Source of the DNA: Anaerolineaceae bacterium | GTDB taxonomy: Bacteria; Chloroflexota; Anaerolineae; Anaerolineales; Villigracilaceae | DNA length: 7,046 nucleotides | NCBI GenBank assembly: GCA_009885445.1 | Contig: VFKQ01000187.1 | Location: forward strand, 1-7,046 | Reading direction: 5' to 3' | Shown here: one piece after another, positions 5,243 to 7,046 of the stretch | Position numbering within the stretch: the first letter of the stretch is position 1 | Layout: each line of letters starts with the position of its first letter | Translations under genes and position numbers: made by a program | Notes under the pieces: generated by a model | The model's database searches: none | What the model was told of the DNA's origin: nothing | What the model saw: only the letters and a program-made list of their open reading frames with translations

Positions 5243-6751
5243 ATGGTCAGTAAAGTATTAATCGCCAATCGCGGAGAGATCGCCGTGCGCATCATTCGCG
5301 CCTGCCGCGAGTTGGGCATCGAAACAGTGGCCGTCTACTCGGAAGCCGACCGCCGCGCGTTGCACGTGCGCTACGCAGACGAGGCCTATCTGCTCGGCCC
5401 GGCGCCCTCGCGCGACTCGTATCTGCGCATGGACAAGATCATGGACATCGCGCGCAAATCAGGCGCGGACGCGATTCATCCGGGCTACGGGTTTTTGGCC
5501 GAGCGCGAGGATTTCGCGCAGGCCTGCATGGACGCAGACATTACCTATATCGGCCCGAAGCCCTCCGCCATCGCGGCGATGGGCGATAAGGCCGTGGCGC
5601 GCGCCACCGTGATCAAGGCAGGCGTGCCGATCGTGCCGGGCACCGAAGACGTGGGCAACATGACAGACGCTGACTTGCTGGCCGTTGCGCCGAAAATTGG
5701 ATTCCCTTTATTAATCAAGGCCACTGCGGGTGGCGGAGGAAAAGGTATGCGGGAGGTGCGCTCCCTCGAGGAGATGCCCGCCCTGCTCGCGTCGGCGCGG
5801 CGTGAGGCTGAATCCGCTTTCGGCGACGGCAACGTCTATTTAGAGAAACTCCTCTCGGGCGCGCGGCATATCGAATTCCAAATTTTGGCGGATGGCAAGG
5901 GCAACGCCATCCACCTCGGCGAACGCGATTGTTCTCTGCAACGCCGCCATCAGAAACTGTTGGAGGAGGCGCCCTCGCCGGCTATGAGTGAGGAGTTGCG
6001 CGCGCGCATGGGCGCGGTGGCAGTCAAAGCCGCGCAGGCAGTGCAGTATGAAAACGCGGGCACCATCGAGTTTTTGCTGGATAAGGATGAAAATTTTTTC
6101 TTCCTTGAAATGAACACGCGCCTGCAAGTGGAACATCCCATCACCGAGATGGTCACTGGCATTGATATTGTGATGGAGCAAATTCGCATCGCGCGCGGAC
6201 GCACGCTCAGTTACAAACAGGAAGACATCAAACTAACCGGCACCGCCATTGAGTGCCGCATCAACGCCGAAGACCCGTACAATAATTTCCTGCCTTCCAC
6301 CGGCGTCATCACGCACAGCATTCTGCCCACCGGCCCGGGCGTGCGCATCGACACGGGTGTGTATCCGGGTTTTGAAGTGACGCCCTACTACGACCCGATG
6401 ATCGCAAAATTAATTGTGTGGGGCGAAACGCGCGGCCAGGCCATTTTGCGCATGCGCCGCGCGCTCGAAGAATATCGCGTGGTGGGTGTGCATACCAATA
6501 TCCCCTTTCATCAAAGCCTGATGAATTCGCATCGCTTCATGGGCGGACAATATGACACGCGCTTTGTGGAAGAACGATTCTCAATGGAAGGTCAAGCCGA
6601 AGCCAAAGAAGGCTTCCCCGAAATCGCCGTCGCGCTGGCTACGCTGGTGGCGCACCAGCAGACTCAACGGTCCGCGCAGATCGTGCGCCGCGGCGAACGC
6701 GACACCAGCAACTGGAAGTGGGTCGGGCGCTGGGAACGCATGCATCGTTGA
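5243..6751 (+). CDS. accC: Acyl-CoA carboxylase, biotin carboxylase subunit
   Basis: 502 aa. It carboxylates the biotin of the carrier subunit using ATP and bicarbonate. Domains in order: N-terminal pre-ATP-grasp (KVLIANRGEIAVRIIRA, 4-20; HPGYGFLAE, 79-87, where Ser is more usual than the Ala), ATP-grasp with K159 and the glycine loop GGGGKGM (163-169), HIEFQ (209-213), ERDCSLQRRHQK (227-238), metal-binding Glu in IEFLL and LEMN (E276, E289), catalytic RLQVEHP (293-299, with R293 and E297), and the C-terminal domain with ECRINAEDP (337-345). It exceeds the 449-aa E. coli enzyme by about 50 residues. The extra tail (447-502, ending WKWVGRWERMHR) recalls the linker into the BT region of one-chain propionyl-CoA carboxylase alpha, suggesting a fused alpha chain split at this point. 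GAGG at 5235-5238 is the likely ribosome binding site. It lies 71 bp after the carboxyltransferase gene and 48 bp before the carrier gene. Confidence 0.96.
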   Translation: MVSKVLIANRGEIAVRIIRACRELGIETVAVYSEADRRALHVRYADEAYLLGPAPSRDSYLRMDKIMDIARKSGADAIHPGYGFLAEREDFAQACMDADITYIGPKPSAIAAMGDKAVARATVIKAGVPIVPGTEDVGNMTDADLLAVAPKIGFPLLIKATAGGGGKGMREVRSLEEMPALLASARREAESAFGDGNVYLEKLLSGARHIEFQILADGKGNAIHLGERDCSLQRRHQKLLEEAPSPAMSEELRARMGAVAVKAAQAVQYENAGTIEFLLDKDENFFFLEMNTRLQVEHPITEMVTGIDIVMEQIRIARGRTLSYKQEDIKLTGTAIECRINAEDPYNNFLPSTGVITHSILPTGPGVRIDTGVYPGFEVTPYYDPMIAKLIVWGETRGQAILRMRRALEEYRVVGVHTNIPFHQSLMNSHRFMGGQYDTRFVEERFSMEGQAEAKEGFPEIAVALATLVAHQQTQRSAQIVRRGERDTSNWKWVGRWERMHR

Positions 6752-6787
6752 TTCAGTGAATCAGTAATCAGTGACCAGTAATCAGTC
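6752..6787. repeat. Heptamer array (ATCAGTA type) between biotin carboxylase and carrier genes
   Basis: A leading TTCAGTGA is followed by ATCAGTA, ATCAGTG, ACCAGTA, ATCAGTC in strict 7-bp phase (6760-6787). It begins at the base after the biotin carboxylase stop (TGA 6749-6751) and ends at the next gene's ribosome binding site, so it makes up most of the 48-bp spacer. Confidence 0.85.
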
Positions 6788-6794
6788 AAAGGTG
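6788..6794 (+). promoter_or_regulatory. Ribosome binding site (AAAGGTG) fixing the carrier-protein start
   Basis: AAAGGTG is the clearest Shine-Dalgarno in the window and ends 5 bases before the ATG at 6800. A second ATG at 6796 is in another frame and only 1 base from the site, so 6800 is the start. Confidence 0.7.
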
Positions 6795-6799
6795 AATGA

Positions 6800-7046
6800 A
6801 TGAAATACATAACCACATTGGATGGCAAGGAATACGCAGTGGAGATCATTGACGATCGCCACATCTCGGTGGACGGCAAAGTGCAAACGATTGACTTCGT
6901 ATCGGTCAGCGGCCAGCCCGTGTACTCGCTGATTATTGACGGCAAGAGCCACGAGGCGTATGTGTATGAAGCCGACGAGGCCATGCAAGTTTTACTGCGC
7001 GGACAGCTCTACCACATGACCGTGGAGGACGAGCGCGAGAAGCGCC
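6800..7046 (+). CDS. Probable biotin carboxyl carrier subunit of the acyl-CoA carboxylase, N-terminal part (cut by window end)
   Basis: 82 codons, open to the edge: MKYITTLDGKEYAVEI..., then VSVDGKVQTIDF-, GQPVYSLIIDGKSHEAYVYE and GQLYHMTVEDEREKR. This beta-rich pattern is typical of the segment that precedes the biotinyl domain in separate acyl-CoA carboxylase carrier proteins and matches the BT-like region of fused alpha chains. The biotinyl domain itself (expected around an AMKM motif) would lie beyond the window, so the biotin-lysine is not seen. Its position directly after biotin carboxylase and carboxyltransferase supports the assignment. The carrier should shuttle carboxybiotin between the two enzymes. 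Biotin/lipoyl carriers of other complexes are possible but much less likely here. Confidence 0.8.
   Translation, partial: MKYITTLDGKEYAVEIIDDRHISVDGKVQTIDFVSVSGQPVYSLIIDGKSHEAYVYEADEAMQVLLRGQLYHMTVEDEREKR

Noticed and set aside
6796..6798. ATG at 6796 as the carrier-protein start
   Set aside because: It is out of frame with the carrier protein and too close to the Shine-Dalgarno site.

Overview
The window looks like chromosomal DNA of a moderately GC-rich, uncultured-type bacterium. My best guess is Chloroflexota, class Anaerolineae. That guess rests on protein style (a GT-C-type membrane protein with a 'DDAYYYFKVAQNI' motif, a three-piece acyl-CoA carboxylase), few clear Shine-Dalgarno sites, and many short dispersed repeats. 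No search was run, so the taxonomy is inference. All recognisable genes are on the + strand; I found no RNA gene, CRISPR array, transposase or phage gene.

Layout: (1) 1-838, the 3' part of a zinc-binding medium-chain alcohol dehydrogenase whose left end carries a perfect 14-bp inverted repeat read in frame. (2) 839-1032, a gene-free spacer made almost wholly of short tandem repeats: an 8-bp array starting at the dehydrogenase stop codon, then a composite repeat. (3) 1033-3177, a large polytopic membrane protein resembling GT-C/ArnT-PMT-like glycosyltransferases, whose reading frame contains a second copy of the composite repeat and another heptamer array. (4) 3209-3655, a small four-helix membrane protein of unknown function whose 3' end overlaps the next gene by 35 bp. 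(5) 3621-5171, the carboxyltransferase (beta) subunit of an acyl-CoA carboxylase. (6) 5172-5242, a spacer with a perfect 31-bp REP-like palindrome. (7) 5243-6751, the biotin carboxylase subunit. (8) 6752-6799, a heptamer array ending in the ribosome binding site of the next gene. (9) 6800 to the window end, the N-terminal part of a probable biotin carboxyl carrier subunit.

The last three proteins would form one enzyme. Biotin carboxylase uses ATP and bicarbonate to carboxylate biotin on the carrier protein, and the carboxyltransferase moves the carboxyl group to an acyl-CoA, most likely propionyl-CoA (to methylmalonyl-CoA) and/or acetyl-CoA. The genes are co-directional and closely spaced, so co-transcription is likely. 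The small membrane protein overlaps the operon's first gene and may be co-translated with it.

The most unusual feature is the repeat landscape. At least five places hold degenerate tandem arrays with a strict 7- or 8-bp period but different units. Two are embedded in frame in a protein, and the two largest share a common core with matching ends. This recalls the heptameric STRR sequences of cyanobacteria, and here the arrays appear to be reshaping coding sequence as well as spacers.
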